64,000 bases of DNA from Ilyomonas sp965214235 (GCA_965214235.1 CBDCBH010000002.1:1319187-1383186), one strand, 5' to 3'; positions 26,832-35,825 are shown, counted from the stretch's first letter. The notes: generated by a model not told the origin, from the sequence alone. Numbers and translations: made by a program.

Positions 26832-27919
26832 ATGAAAATAAAAAAAGTCATTTGCAAAATGTGTTGTGCATTCGTACCGATAATATGGGCGATGTGCTGA
26901 TGTCAACACCTGCTATCAGGGCTTTAAAAGAAACGTACAATTGTAAAATTACGGTGCTCACTTCTTCAATGGGCGGTTTAATTACACCTTTTATAAAGGA
27001 AATAGATGACACGATTATCGCCAATGTTCCCTGGATAAAAACAGATAAACCGATAGATGAAATCAGCTTTGCTAAATTGGTTCAAACCCTTTCCAGACAT
27101 GCGTTTGACGCGGCTGTAATTTTTACAGTATATAGCCAGAATCCATTGCCTGCTGCAATGCTTGCATTCTTATCAGGTATTACTACCAGAGCAGCTTATT
27201 GCCGTGAAAATCCATATCAGCTTTTAACGCATTGGCTGCCCGATGAAGAACCCTATCATTTTATTCAACATCAGGTTGAACGAGATTTAAAACTGGCGCA
27301 TTCGTTAAACGCTTTTACTTCATCACAAAAACTTTCTATCTTTTATAAAAATGAAGCAAAACAAAACGCTGTTGAAAAACTAAAAAAAATTGGCGTTGCG
27401 TTACAGCAACCTTTCATCATTTTCCATCCGGGCGTAAGCGAGGAAAAGCGAAAATATCCAACCGATTTATGGATACAAACGGGTAAAAAGTTATTACAGA
27501 ATCGTTCACTTCAAATTGTAGTTACCGGCTCTTCATCTGAAAGAGAATTGGTAAATCAAATTGCAGTAAATATAAACCTGCGTTGCTTTTCAGCTGCTGG
27601 TTTATTTAGCGTTGAAGAACTGATTGCTGCGATTGATATATCACAACTTCTTCTTTCCGTGAACACTGGCACAGTGCATATTGCAGCCGCATTGGAAAAG
27701 CCGGTTGTGGTGTTGTATGCGCTTACCAATCCGCAGCATACGCCATGGCAAACACGGAATAAAGTGTTGTATTTTTCCGTGAAAGAAACATTAAAAAGTA
27801 AGAATGAAATTGTGCGTTATGTAAACGAAAACATCATGAACCATAACGTTCCTTATCCAACATCAGATGAAGTGATTGATGCAATTCAAACTCTACTTGA
27901 CAACCAAATATCATCTTAA
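26828..27919 (+). CDS. Glycosyltransferase family 9 (heptosyltransferase-like)
   Basis: 363 residues. N-terminal CIRTDNMGDVLMSTPAIRAL matches the RxDRxGDxxLxTPxxRxL signature of ADP-heptose:LPS heptosyltransferases. FHPGVSEEKRKYPTDLW (about 198-214) and VNTGTVHIAAALEKPVVVLY (about 278-297) form the nucleotide-sugar site. It is coupled to gmhB by a four-base overlap and closes the rightward operon. It is a second, divergent GT9 next to the one at 19840. Its end overlaps the convergent TPR gene by four bases. Confidence 0.9.
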   Translation: MNENKKSHLQNVLCIRTDNMGDVLMSTPAIRALKETYNCKITVLTSSMGGLITPFIKEIDDTIIANVPWIKTDKPIDEISFAKLVQTLSRHAFDAAVIFTVYSQNPLPAAMLAFLSGITTRAAYCRENPYQLLTHWLPDEEPYHFIQHQVERDLKLAHSLNAFTSSQKLSIFYKNEAKQNAVEKLKKIGVALQQPFIIFHPGVSEEKRKYPTDLWIQTGKKLLQNRSLQIVVTGSSSERELVNQIAVNINLRCFSAAGLFSVEELIAAIDISQLLLSVNTGTVHIAAALEKPVVVLYALTNPQHTPWQTRNKVLYFSVKETLKSKNEIVRYVNENIMNHNVPYPTSDEVIDAIQTLLDNQISS

Positions 27920-28227
27920 TAAATTAAGTCCTCATAAGCGCTTTGCAGCTCGTTATAAGCATGGTTATCATTGGCTGTTTTTGCAGCTTTCATTCCTTTT
28001 TCATACCAAAAAATTGCTGCTTCGGTTTCGCTGTTTCGCTCAAATAATTTGGCTAAATGATAATATGATCCTACATAATCAGCCGACTCATTTAAAATAT
28101 TAATAAATAAGTTTTTAGCAGCTTCGTCGTTGCCTTGCTTTATCCATTCCAAAGCCATCGCATGACGTAAAAAATTGTCTTTCGGCGACTCTTCAAGCAT
28201 CTTTTGTATTTGTTCAATCCGATTCAT
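27916..28227 (-). CDS. Small TPR protein
   Basis: 103 residues made of about two and a half tetratricopeptide repeats: FLRHAMALEWIKQGNDEAAK, SYYHLAKLFERNSETEAAIF, then a closing helix. No signal peptide, so cytoplasmic. TPRs serve as protein-binding scaffolds; the partner is unknown. Similar short proteins are common in Bacteroidota genomes. It converges on and slightly overlaps the GT9 gene. Confidence 0.75.
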   Translation of the reverse strand: MNRIEQIQKMLEESPKDNFLRHAMALEWIKQGNDEAAKNLFINILNESADYVGSYYHLAKLFERNSETEAAIFWYEKGMKAAKTANDNHAYNELQSAYEDLIY

Positions 28228-28319
28228 TTTATAAAATTAAAAACTTCAAATCAGCCATATTACAAGCATCTTTTTTATAGCATTGAATTTGCTAAAGCAC
28301 CCTTGCAAATGAACATCAA

Positions 28320-28856
28320 ATGAAATGGTTTTTTATTATACTCATCAATTTTATGATTCCATGTTTTGCTTTTGCCCAAAAAGGTAATATGGAACAAAAA
28401 GAAGCCATACAAAAATTGCGCTGGATGCTTGGAAACTGGACGGGCGCAAGCGTTATAACTGTTGATAACCAAAAGCGAGTTACACATATCAAAGAATTGG
28501 TACAGCCTTCCTTAAATGGAAACATTTTATTAATTACTGTCAGGGCTACTGATGCCGATTCAACCACTAAAAAACAATCGCTTGCCTATACTTCTTTTTC
28601 TGTGATTTCTTATGATGTAAATAATAAAAAATACCGATGGACAAGCTGGCGAACCAACGGGCGCGATTATGAAGAACAACCTTTTATGGTTGGAGTTCAC
28701 TCGTTTGAATACATAACCCGTGAAGACGGTAAACCTGTTCGTTATAAAGCGGCTTTTGGCAGTAAGGGTGAGTTTGTAGAAACGGGTGAATATCAAAAAA
28801 AAGGTTCTTCATGGGAAGAATTTATAACGATGAAATTGATTAAAAACAAACGATAA
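28320..28856 (+). CDS. Secreted lipocalin-like hypothetical protein
   Basis: 178 residues with a signal peptide (WFFIILINFMIPCFAFAQ, cleavage near 20). The mature protein begins KLRWMLGNWTGASV, a pattern seen in DUF1579- and fatty-acid-binding-like beta barrels (W-x-G-x-W). The later alternating strands (KKYRWTSWRTNG, WEEFITMKLI) fit a small all-beta fold. No catalytic residues are evident. Ligand and role unknown. It stands alone between the TPR gene and dinB. Confidence 0.65.
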   Translation: MKWFFIILINFMIPCFAFAQKGNMEQKEAIQKLRWMLGNWTGASVITVDNQKRVTHIKELVQPSLNGNILLITVRATDADSTTKKQSLAYTSFSVISYDVNNKKYRWTSWRTNGRDYEEQPFMVGVHSFEYITREDGKPVRYKAAFGSKGEFVETGEYQKKGSSWEEFITMKLIKNKR

Positions 28857-28869
28857 CAGTTCAGTGATT

Positions 28870-30030
28870 TTACTTCTCTTTTTTCACTGATCTCCCTTTC
28901 TGCAGCGATGGATTTCCGTATTTATTTTTTACCGAATCTATGGCTTTGTAAAGGTTATTTTTTCTTTCGGCATCATCAAACAAATTGCCTTGCATCGCAT
29001 CGGAAGTTAAATCGCTTAACCTTACGCCAATCAATCTTACTTGCCGGTTTTTATTGAATAAAAAATGAAACAATTGTTTAGCAACCGGTATCATTTCATC
29101 GTCCTGAAACGTAGGATTGACGGACGTTTGCCGTGATACGGTTTCAAAATTGCTGTACCTTATTTTCACCGTAATGCAACCTGCCAGTTTATCGTCTTGC
29201 CTTAACTCGTAAGCAATTTTTTCCGTCATGCGTACAATTTCACTTAATAAGAATTCTTCATTATCGGTTGATTCATGGAAAGTGTTTTCGGTTGAGATAG
29301 ACTTGGCTTCTCTTTCGTTGCTTACTTCGCCTTCCGAAATACCTTGCGCTTTATACCATAAATCGCTCCCCCATTTTCCTAATTTGTTTTCTATATCTTT
29401 TTTTGAATAAAACAAAATATCGCGGATAAAATGAATGCCCATCTCTTGTAACTGGTGATGTGTTTGCTTGCCTACACCCGGTATTTTATTTACAGTTAGG
29501 GCACCTAAAAAATCTTTCTCCGAACCCGGTTGTATAAATAAATAGCCATTGGGCTTCGCTTCATCGGTTGCAATTTTTGCTACAAGTTTATTGGACGCCA
29601 ATCCAAACGAAATAGGCAGTTTTGTAGTGTCTATAATTTCCTGACGAAGATTAATTGTCCATTGAAACACATCAAAGTGGGCATCCATACCTGTGAGGTC
29701 GATATAAAATTCATCTACCGATGCCTTTTGGAATAACGGCGCACGTGAGGCGATTATATCAGTAACCATTTTTGAATACCGGCTGTACTCGCTATAAGTT
29801 CCTTTTACTACAACAGCCTGCGGGCACAACTGTATAGCTTTGCCCATTGGCATTGCACTGTGTACGCCGTAGTTCCGCGCTTCGTACGAAGCTGCTGACA
29901 CTACGCCGCGCTCACGGCTTCCGCCAACAATTACAGGCTTTCCCTTGAGTGAGGGATTGTTTACAACTTCCACACTTACGAAGAAAGAATCGAGATCAAA
30001 ATGTGCAATGTATTGTTGTTGCGAGGACAT
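28870..30030 (-). CDS. dinB: DNA polymerase IV (Y-family)
   Basis: 386 residues from MSSQQQYIAHFDLDSFF; an upstream in-frame extension of 95 codons is hydrophobic and unlike the family, so ATG 30028-30030 is the start. Catalytic carboxylates are Asp12 in HFDLDSFF and Asp106/Glu107 in SVDEFYIDL. The helix-hairpin-helix region VNKIPGVGKQTHHQLQEMGI and the little-finger domain with VRLIGVRLSDL follow. It performs error-prone translesion synthesis. No LexA box was recognised upstream. Confidence 0.93.
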   Translation of the reverse strand: MSSQQQYIAHFDLDSFFVSVEVVNNPSLKGKPVIVGGSRERGVVSAASYEARNYGVHSAMPMGKAIQLCPQAVVVKGTYSEYSRYSKMVTDIIASRAPLFQKASVDEFYIDLTGMDAHFDVFQWTINLRQEIIDTTKLPISFGLASNKLVAKIATDEAKPNGYLFIQPGSEKDFLGALTVNKIPGVGKQTHHQLQEMGIHFIRDILFYSKKDIENKLGKWGSDLWYKAQGISEGEVSNEREAKSISTENTFHESTDNEEFLLSEIVRMTEKIAYELRQDDKLAGCITVKIRYSNFETVSRQTSVNPTFQDDEMIPVAKQLFHFLFNKNRQVRLIGVRLSDLTSDAMQGNLFDDAERKNNLYKAIDSVKNKYGNPSLQKGRSVKKEK

Positions 30031-30263
30031 TTTTTTGTTTGAATCCGGAAGGCATGAAGTAAGAAAGATACAATAAAAATATTTTATTTTAATAAAATTA
30101 TCCTCAAAATATAAATCATGTTTTATGATCAAATTGCAGTTTTTGCTTCTTGTTGCTGATAGTTGCTTATTGTATTTTACTTCTTCTATCTTCGCCTGCC
30201 AAAATTTCCTACAATACGCATTGGCAGTGAATTTGACTAATAGTAGTAACCAATTAAATTGAG

Positions 30264-30848
30264 ATGACAGAAGAAAAAAACAAAGAGCAAAATGGTGCTT
30301 ACACAGCAGAAGCAACCGATTTTACTATTAATACTGACGAAAATGCAGCCGGTACAACACATTTGAATGAGCCGGTTGAGAACGATACTGAAGTTGAACA
30401 ACTGAACAACCAACTGGCTGAACAGAAAGATAAATACATCCGTTTGCTGGCAGAGTTTGAAAACTTTAAACGCCGTACAGCCAAAGAGCGTATTGAACTG
30501 ATTCAAACAGCGGGTAAAGACATTATTGTTTCCTTGCTGGATACGCTGGATGATAGTGATAGGGCAGAAAAACAAATGAAGCAAAGCGGGGATGTGGAAC
30601 AAATAAAAGAAGGCGTTCAGCTTGTGTTTAACAAACTGCGCAACACCTTACAAGCAAAGGGTTTGAAGGCCATGGAAAGCAAGCAGCAAGATTTTGATGT
30701 TGAAAAACATGAAGCCATTACCGAAATACCTGCACCTACTAAAGACATGATTGGAAAAGTGTTGGATGAAGTGCAGAAAGGATATTATCTTAACGATAAA
30801 ATTATCCGCTTTGCAAAAGTAGTAGTAGGTAAAGCCCCTAATTTATAA
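30264..30848 (+). CDS. grpE: Nucleotide exchange factor GrpE
   Basis: 194 residues. An acidic disordered N-terminus is followed by the long coiled coil (NQLAEQKDKYIRLLAEFENF, 49-68, ending KRRTAKERIE) and the C-terminal beta domain with the closing VLDEVQKGYYLNDKIIRFAKVVVG region. It releases ADP from DnaK in the Hsp70 cycle. dnaJ follows after about 95 bases on the same strand, a standard grpE-dnaJ pair; dnaK lies elsewhere. A candidate box TATCTTCG near 30187 is close to but not an exact consensus. Confidence 0.95.
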   Translation: MTEEKNKEQNGAYTAEATDFTINTDENAAGTTHLNEPVENDTEVEQLNNQLAEQKDKYIRLLAEFENFKRRTAKERIELIQTAGKDIIVSLLDTLDDSDRAEKQMKQSGDVEQIKEGVQLVFNKLRNTLQAKGLKAMESKQQDFDVEKHEAITEIPAPTKDMIGKVLDEVQKGYYLNDKIIRFAKVVVGKAPNL

Positions 30849-30853
30849 AGTGA

Positions 30854-30865
30854 AGTAAAAACAAA
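30854..30865 (+). repeat. AGTAAAAACAAA motif after grpE
   Basis: This copy starts five bases after the grpE stop codon, in sense orientation, with no evident stem. It lies inside the grpE-dnaJ spacer, so it need not terminate transcription. Confidence 0.6.
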
Positions 30866-30943
30866 AGCTATATTTATTTTCAATAACACTTTAATTAAAC
30901 AGCTTTTTTACCCTTCTTTTGGCGGGTTGAAGCTTTGGTTTTT

Positions 30944-32104
30944 ATGGTAAAAAGAGATTATTACGAAATATTGGGCGTGAGCAAATCCGCATCGGGCGAT
31001 GAGATAAAAAAAGCTTATCGCAAAGTGGCAATGCAATATCATCCCGATAGAAACCCCGGCGATAAAAGTGCCGAAGAAAAATTTAAAGAAGCTGCCGAAG
31101 CTTATGAAATATTAAGCGATGCTGATAAAAAAGCGAAGTATGACCGCTTTGGTCATCAGGCATTTGCGCCAGGCATGGGCGGCGGTGGCGGTTTTAGCGG
31201 CGGCATGAACATGGAAGACATATTCAGCCAGTTTGGAGATATTTTTGGCGAAGGCATGTTTGGTAATATGTTCGGTGGCGGTGGTGGCGGCAGAGCCAGC
31301 CGTGGCAGAGGATCTCGCGGAAGCAACCTTCGTGTAAAAATTAAGCTCACGTACGAGGAAATGGCTAAAGGCGTTACCAAAAACATCAAGGTAAAAAAAT
31401 ATGTGCCTTGCCAGGTTTGTAACGGCACCGGTGCAAAAGATAAAGGCAGCATACAAACCTGTTCAACCTGCCATGGCAGCGGGCAAGTGAAGAAAGTATC
31501 GAATACATTTTTAGGGCAAATGCAAACCGTTAGCACCTGCCCTACTTGCAACGGCGAAGGTTCAACCATAACGGCAAAATGCAACAATTGTAAAGGTGAA
31601 GGCAGAGTATATAATGAAGAAGCCATTAGCATTGATATACCTGCCGGCGTGCAGGAAGGAATGCAGTTGAGCATGAGCGGCAAAGGCAATGCCGGCGAGC
31701 GAGGCGGCGCACCTGGCGATTTGCTGATTTTGATTGAAGAAGAAGCGCATAAGGAACTGCACCGCGATGGTTTAAATGTAGCTTTTGAATTACACATTAC
31801 TTTTCCGGAAGCGGCATTTGGAACGAATGCAGAAGTGCCCACCATTGATGGCAGAGCGAAGATTAAAATACCACCGGGAACGCAGAGCGGAAAGATATTT
31901 CGTTTAAAAGGCAAAGGATTTCCTGAAGTGCAGGGTTATCAGCGCGGCGACCAGTTAATTCACGTAAATGTTTGGACACCGCAAAACCTAACGTCAGAAG
32001 AAAAAAATATGCTGGAGAAATTAAATAACAGCCCCAATTTTAAACCGCAGCCCAGTAAAAGCGAAAAAAACTTTTTTGATAGAGTGAAGGAAGTTTTCAC
32101 TTAA
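30944..32104 (+). CDS. dnaJ: Chaperone DnaJ (Hsp40)
   Basis: 386 residues from ATG 30944; a TTG three codons earlier is also open. The order is complete: J domain with HPD motif (QYHPDRNPGD, about 32-41), Gly/Phe-rich linker (GGGGGFSGGMNMEDIF), four CxxCxGxG zinc repeats (CQVCNGTG, CSTCHGSG, CPTCNGEG, CNNCKGEG), and the C-terminal substrate-binding beta domains. It delivers unfolded clients to DnaK and stimulates its ATPase. A strong terminator follows. Confidence 0.96.
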   Translation: MVKRDYYEILGVSKSASGDEIKKAYRKVAMQYHPDRNPGDKSAEEKFKEAAEAYEILSDADKKAKYDRFGHQAFAPGMGGGGGFSGGMNMEDIFSQFGDIFGEGMFGNMFGGGGGGRASRGRGSRGSNLRVKIKLTYEEMAKGVTKNIKVKKYVPCQVCNGTGAKDKGSIQTCSTCHGSGQVKKVSNTFLGQMQTVSTCPTCNGEGSTITAKCNNCKGEGRVYNEEAISIDIPAGVQEGMQLSMSGKGNAGERGGAPGDLLILIEEEAHKELHRDGLNVAFELHITFPEAAFGTNAEVPTIDGRAKIKIPPGTQSGKIFRLKGKGFPEVQGYQRGDQLIHVNVWTPQNLTSEEKNMLEKLNNSPNFKPQPSKSEKNFFDRVKEVFT

Positions 32105-32109
32105 AATAC

Positions 32110-32147
32110 AAAACAAAAGCCGGTTTCTTTACTCTGGCTTTTGTTTT
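32110..32147 (+). terminator. Terminator after dnaJ
   Basis: AAAACAAAAGCC (32110-32121) pairs with GGCTTTTGTTTT (32136-32147) over a 14-nt loop, then further T-rich sequence. The arms contain a variant of the recurring AAAAACAAA motif. Confidence 0.8.
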
Positions 32148-32185
32148 TATTGCTTTTTATTTCTTACCAAAATAAAACCAACCCG

Positions 32186-33166
32186 CTAAACCATTACCCA
32201 TTCGCGTTTTTCAACAATGGCTTTTACAATTTTATCCGCATGTTCACGAGAGTTTTCAATAAACCAAATATGCGTATCCATACCGCCACAAACAACACCG
32301 GCAAGATAAATGCCCGGCACATTGGTTTCCATTGTATCTTGGTTGTAAGCAGGGCATAGCTTTTCGTTATCAGATAAGATAATCCCAAAGTTGCGAAGCA
32401 TTGTAAAGTTTGGATGATAGCCTGTCATCGCCAGCACCCAATCGTTATCAACAGTTACCAAACCTTCCGGCGTTGCAATATCAACTTCTTCTTCTTTTAT
32501 TTCAAGTAATGAACTGTGAAAATAAGCTTTGATGCTGCCTTCTTTAATGCGATTTTCAATATCTGGTTTTATCCAGTATTTTACATTTCCAACTTCGCCG
32601 CCCCGAATAACCATTGTAACGTCTGCACCTCTGCGCCAGGTTTCTAACGCTGCATCAACCGCACTGTTATTAGCCCCAACAACCAGCACTTTTTGGTAAG
32701 CATAAAAATGCGGCTCTTTATAATAATGTTTCACTTTGGGCAGGTATTCGCCAGGAATATTCATCATCACTGGAACATCGTAAAAACCGGTTGAAATCAC
32801 CACATTTTCGGCTTCATACTTTGCTTTGGATGTAATAATAATAAAATGATGTTCTTCCCTCTTTTCAACCGATTTTACTTCTTCAAACAACTTTATTTTT
32901 AAATTGAAAAACTGTTTTACTCTTCGATAATATTCGATGGCTTCCTGCCTGCCGGGTTTTGCGTTTAAACTCATAAAAGGCACGCCGCCAATTTCAAGCC
33001 TTTCCGAAGTAGAAAAGAAAGTCATGAACAAAGGATAGTTGAATAAGCTGTTCACCAGCGCTCCTTTTTCGATAATGATGTAACTCAAGCCTTTTTCTTT
33101 TGCTGCAATTCCACACGCCAAACCAATAGGACCGCCGCCTATAATTAATACATCGTACTTGCTCAT
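32186..33166 (-). CDS. ypdA: YpdA-family putative bacillithiol disulfide reductase
   Basis: 326 residues from MSKYDVLIIGGGPIG, eight codons inside the open frame. FAD is bound by GGGPIG (10-15), NAD(P) by VVGANNSAVDAALE in the second Rossmann motif, and the protein ends with the flavin-domain GIYLAGVVCGGMDTH. It lacks a redox CxxC, as expected for YpdA/Bdr, which reduces bacillithiol disulfide with NADPH in Firmicutes. Bacteroidota encode homologues, and many also carry bacillithiol genes. The gene starts close to the GNAT gene on the same strand. Confidence 0.85.
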   Translation of the reverse strand: MSKYDVLIIGGGPIGLACGIAAKEKGLSYIIIEKGALVNSLFNYPLFMTFFSTSERLEIGGVPFMSLNAKPGRQEAIEYYRRVKQFFNLKIKLFEEVKSVEKREEHHFIIITSKAKYEAENVVISTGFYDVPVMMNIPGEYLPKVKHYYKEPHFYAYQKVLVVGANNSAVDAALETWRRGADVTMVIRGGEVGNVKYWIKPDIENRIKEGSIKAYFHSSLLEIKEEEVDIATPEGLVTVDNDWVLAMTGYHPNFTMLRNFGIILSDNEKLCPAYNQDTMETNVPGIYLAGVVCGGMDTHIWFIENSREHADKIVKAIVEKREWVMV

Positions 33167-33198
33167 AACTTCAAAGTTACAGTAAAACAAAACTGAAA

Positions 33199-33669
33199 TT
33201 ATGTTGCAGTTTGCAACTCCATTTGAATGTTGGCTCTTGAGTAATCGGTTGCCTCCAAAGGCACTTCTTTAAAGCCGAATTTTGTGTATAAACTGATGGC
33301 AGGTTTAAGGGAACGATTAGAAAGTATGATAATTTTAGAAGCGTTTTTTTCTTTGGCAAAACGAATACAAGCCTCCATTAAAAGATTGCTGAAACCCTTG
33401 CCCTGATAGGCTTCTGTTACAGCCATCTTGATTAACTCGAAACTATGCTCATCCCATTTTTGCATGGCTGCTGTGCCTACAATTTCATCATCGAGTAAGC
33501 AGAAAAAAATTTCACCGCCGGCCGACACAATAACTTCTTCAATGTTATCAAAAACAAACGTATCGTGTGGTTCTACGGTAAAATATTTTTGTAACCATTC
33601 AATATTCAGGTCTATAAATTTTTGTTTGTAATTAGGATGATATCTTACGATATGAACATTGTTCATCAA
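33199..33669 (-). CDS. GNAT-family N-acetyltransferase
   Basis: 156 residues with the whole GNAT fold. The acetyl-CoA loop is the MAVTEAYQGKGFSNLLMEAC region (Q/R-x-x-G-x-G/A form, about 88-107), with DDEIVGTAAMQKW as the preceding strands and SLYTKFGFKEVPLE as the closing motif. It transfers acetyl from acetyl-CoA to an amine; substrate unknown. It is 32 bases upstream of ypdA on the same strand and may share a transcript. Two ATGs in tandem mark the start. Confidence 0.85.
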   Translation of the reverse strand: MMNNVHIVRYHPNYKQKFIDLNIEWLQKYFTVEPHDTFVFDNIEEVIVSAGGEIFFCLLDDEIVGTAAMQKWDEHSFELIKMAVTEAYQGKGFSNLLMEACIRFAKEKNASKIIILSNRSLKPAISLYTKFGFKEVPLEATDYSRANIQMELQTAT

Positions 33670-33710
33670 ACAAAATTATAACATCAATGCACAGCATGAT
33701 TAAAAATTGG

Positions 33711-33757
33711 AGTAAAAACAAACCGATAAAATTTTAAAATCTTATCGGTTTACCGTA
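33711..33757. terminator. Terminator with AGTAAAAACAAA flank, lactonase gene 3' end
   Basis: AAACCGATAA (33720-33729) pairs with TTATCGGTTT (33742-33751). The 12-base motif is at 33711-33722. For the minus-strand lactonase gene (stop at 33778) the stem is followed by TTTGTTTTTACT, which serves as the U-rich tail. Confidence 0.75.
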
Positions 33758-33777
33758 AAGCCCAAAGAACTTATAAT

Positions 33778-34896
33778 TTATTTTGTTGGCATCATTTTTA
33801 AACACACCGGCTGGTCAATATCAATTTTAAAACCGGCATCCGTTAATAAACCATAGTTTTTATTGATGACATAAAACTGAACCACATTACTATCACGGCA
33901 AGCCACCAGCAAAAAGCGTCCGGTAGGATCAACCATAAAATTGCGAGGATGCGCACCCACCGGCTGATGCCCAACCAGCACCAGTTTGCCATCGGTACCA
34001 GGCTTATAAATAGTAATGTCGTTGGCTTTACCACGATTGGATGCATATAAAAATTTTCCGTCCGGCGTAAGATGTATATCGGCACTGCCCCGATTATTTT
34101 TATCACCGGCATCAGTGGAAACAATTGTTTGAATTTCGGTTAATTTATCATTGTTGTAAGCATAGGCTGTTACCATGCCGGAAAGTTCATTCAGCAGATA
34201 CATAAATTTGCCATTTGGGCTAAAGGCAAGGTGGCGCGGACCCGAACCATCAGGCAGTTCAATATATGCCGGATCGGTTGCTGTAAGCGGTGAAGCAGCA
34301 TTGTTAGCATCGAAGCTATACGAGTAAAGTCTGTCATTACCTAAATCAGGCACATACACAAATTTTTCATCCGGCGAAAACATAGCGCAATGTGGATGCG
34401 GTTGTTCCTGCCGTGTAACGTTCACGCCATAACCTTCGTGTGCAAGTGTTTGTACAGAAGCCTGTAACGCACCGCCCTCGCCAGTTTTAAATACGCTTAC
34501 ATTGCCGCCGCCATAATTGGCCGTTACAACATATTTGCCCGTAGCATCAACCGAAATATAAGCCGGTCCATCACCGCTGGTTTGCGAATTGATCAAATGC
34601 AACTCGCCTTTTTGTTTATCAAAACTAAATGCACTTGCAACGCTTTTATCGTTGTTTTCACTTACTGCATACACATATTTCTGATCTTTAGAAATGGCAA
34701 GATAAGATGGATTATCAGCTGCAATTTTACCTGCAGCAGTTACTTCACCTTTATTAGGATTGAACTTATAAACATAAATGCCTTCGCTCTTGCTGGGCGC
34801 TTTTGTATAAGTGCCAATCAATAAATAAAAAATAGGATTTTGTGCAAACAACGTCATAGTAATAAGAAGCGAAATAAAAGTAAGAAAACAACGCAT
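33778..34896 (-). CDS. Secreted lactonase, seven-bladed propeller (6-phosphogluconolactonase-like)
   Basis: 372 residues from MRCFLTFISLLITMTLFAQ, a signal peptide that makes this start better than the longer open frame to 34950. The body is a beta-propeller of the lactonase/YbhE family: LLIGTYTKAPSKSEGIYVY, SYLAISKDQKYVYAV, HPHCAMFSPDEKFVYVPDLG, GPRHLAFSPNGKFMYLLNE, GAHPRNFMVDPTGRFLLVA. YbhE itself is cytoplasmic and hydrolyses 6-phosphogluconolactone; exported forms in Bacteroidota probably act on other sugar lactones. Monocistronic. Confidence 0.88.
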   Translation of the reverse strand: MRCFLTFISLLITMTLFAQNPIFYLLIGTYTKAPSKSEGIYVYKFNPNKGEVTAAGKIAADNPSYLAISKDQKYVYAVSENNDKSVASAFSFDKQKGELHLINSQTSGDGPAYISVDATGKYVVTANYGGGNVSVFKTGEGGALQASVQTLAHEGYGVNVTRQEQPHPHCAMFSPDEKFVYVPDLGNDRLYSYSFDANNAASPLTATDPAYIELPDGSGPRHLAFSPNGKFMYLLNELSGMVTAYAYNNDKLTEIQTIVSTDAGDKNNRGSADIHLTPDGKFLYASNRGKANDITIYKPGTDGKLVLVGHQPVGAHPRNFMVDPTGRFLLVACRDSNVVQFYVINKNYGLLTDAGFKIDIDQPVCLKMMPTK

Positions 34897-35093
34897 AGGT
34901 TTATAAATATTTGAAAAGCAAGATAAGGAACGCAATGCAAAAGAAAACAAAATACAATGGAATGAAGCACTGATAAAACGGATTTAAAAATAGGTTCATC
35001 ATGTTAATAGTTATTCAGATTTTTCGCCTATTCTTTCTTTTAAGCCATTTTTATTTATGTACAACATCGGTTATCTCTTTTCTATAAAATAAA

Positions 35094-35121
35094 AAAAGAG
35101 TTCAACATGTTGAACTCTTTT
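35094..35121 (-). terminator. Perfect 28-bp palindromic terminator of the RRM gene
   Basis: Positions 35094-35121 read the same on both strands: AAAAGAGTTCAAC joined to its complement through ACATGT. It lies about 20 bases after the RRM stop codon. Runs of T or A on either side make it work in both directions. Confidence 0.8.
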
Positions 35122-35143
35122 ATAAAAGGATTGCAGGAGAAAA

Positions 35144-35485
35144 TTACCATCTTCCGCCACCGCCGCCGCTGTTACCGCCGCGTCTGTTACCGCCACCGCC
35201 GTAACCACCGCCGCTGTTTCCACCACCGCCACCAGTTCTTTCTTCGCGGGGTTTAGCAACTGTAACGCGAATGTTTCTGCCTTCTACAGAAGCACCATCT
35301 AATTCGCTGATAGCTTTCTGTGAAGCAGCTTCATCCGACATTTCAACAAAACCGAAACCACGGCTGCGCTGTGTCATTTTGTCCATAACTACTCTGGCTG
35401 AAGTAACTTCGCCATACTCTTCAAAAAAACCTCTTAAGTCATCATCCTGTACGTTGAAGCTTAAGTTTGAAACATAAATGTTCAT
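35144..35485 (-). CDS. RRM-domain RNA-binding protein with glycine-rich tail
   Basis: 113 residues from MNIYVSNLSFNVQ. One RNA-recognition motif spans about 1-78, with RNP2 IYVSNL (3-8) and RNP1 RGFGFVEM (about 42-49). The last 30 residues are Gly/Arg/Asn rich (RTGGGGGNSGGGYGGGG). The layout is that of the small glycine-rich RNA-binding proteins of Bacteroidota and cyanobacteria, thought to act as RNA chaperones, often in the cold. A leader of about 120 bases follows the predicted promoter, which suggests post-transcriptional control. Confidence 0.92.
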   Translation of the reverse strand: MNIYVSNLSFNVQDDDLRGFFEEYGEVTSARVVMDKMTQRSRGFGFVEMSDEAASQKAISELDGASVEGRNIRVTVAKPREERTGGGGGNSGGGYGGGGNRRGGNSGGGGGRW

Positions 35486-35612
35486 TCTAAAAAAATTGTT
35501 TGTAAATAAAGCTTGAGGCAACAGGTGTAAAGATGGCTTATTAACTTTTAGCAGAATATGCGTGGACGAAAATAACAACTTACTATGTACTGAAGAACTC
35601 AAATTGACAATG

Positions 35613-35620
35613 CAAATATA
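35613..35620 (-). promoter_or_regulatory. -7 promoter box TATATTTG of the RRM gene
   Basis: The minus strand has an exact TATATTTG, 128 bases before the RRM start. Transcription from here would give a leader of about 120 nt. The rest of the 35486-35825 gap is AT-rich and must also contain the promoter of the divergent 35826 gene, for which TATATTTAC near 35790 is a weak candidate. Confidence 0.5.
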
Positions 35621-35825
35621 GCTAATAAGTTTAGATAAATACTTTTTGCAAATAATAATTCTGTGTTAAGTGCTGTTTTATTTCGGTGAATAAATAAATA
35701 CTTTTATGAATGATCATAGAATTACAAAATGGATGTTTGAAGTGATTCTAATTATTATTTGCAAAAGAATTGCATTTTGTTTTCAATGTTTATATTTACT
35801 TTATTGAGGATGCCGAAACGATAGA

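Noticed and set aside
28580..30315. Alternative long start of DinB at 30315
   Set aside because: The extra 95 codons are hydrophobic AT-rich noise that overlaps grpE; the polymerase motif starts ten residues after ATG 30030.
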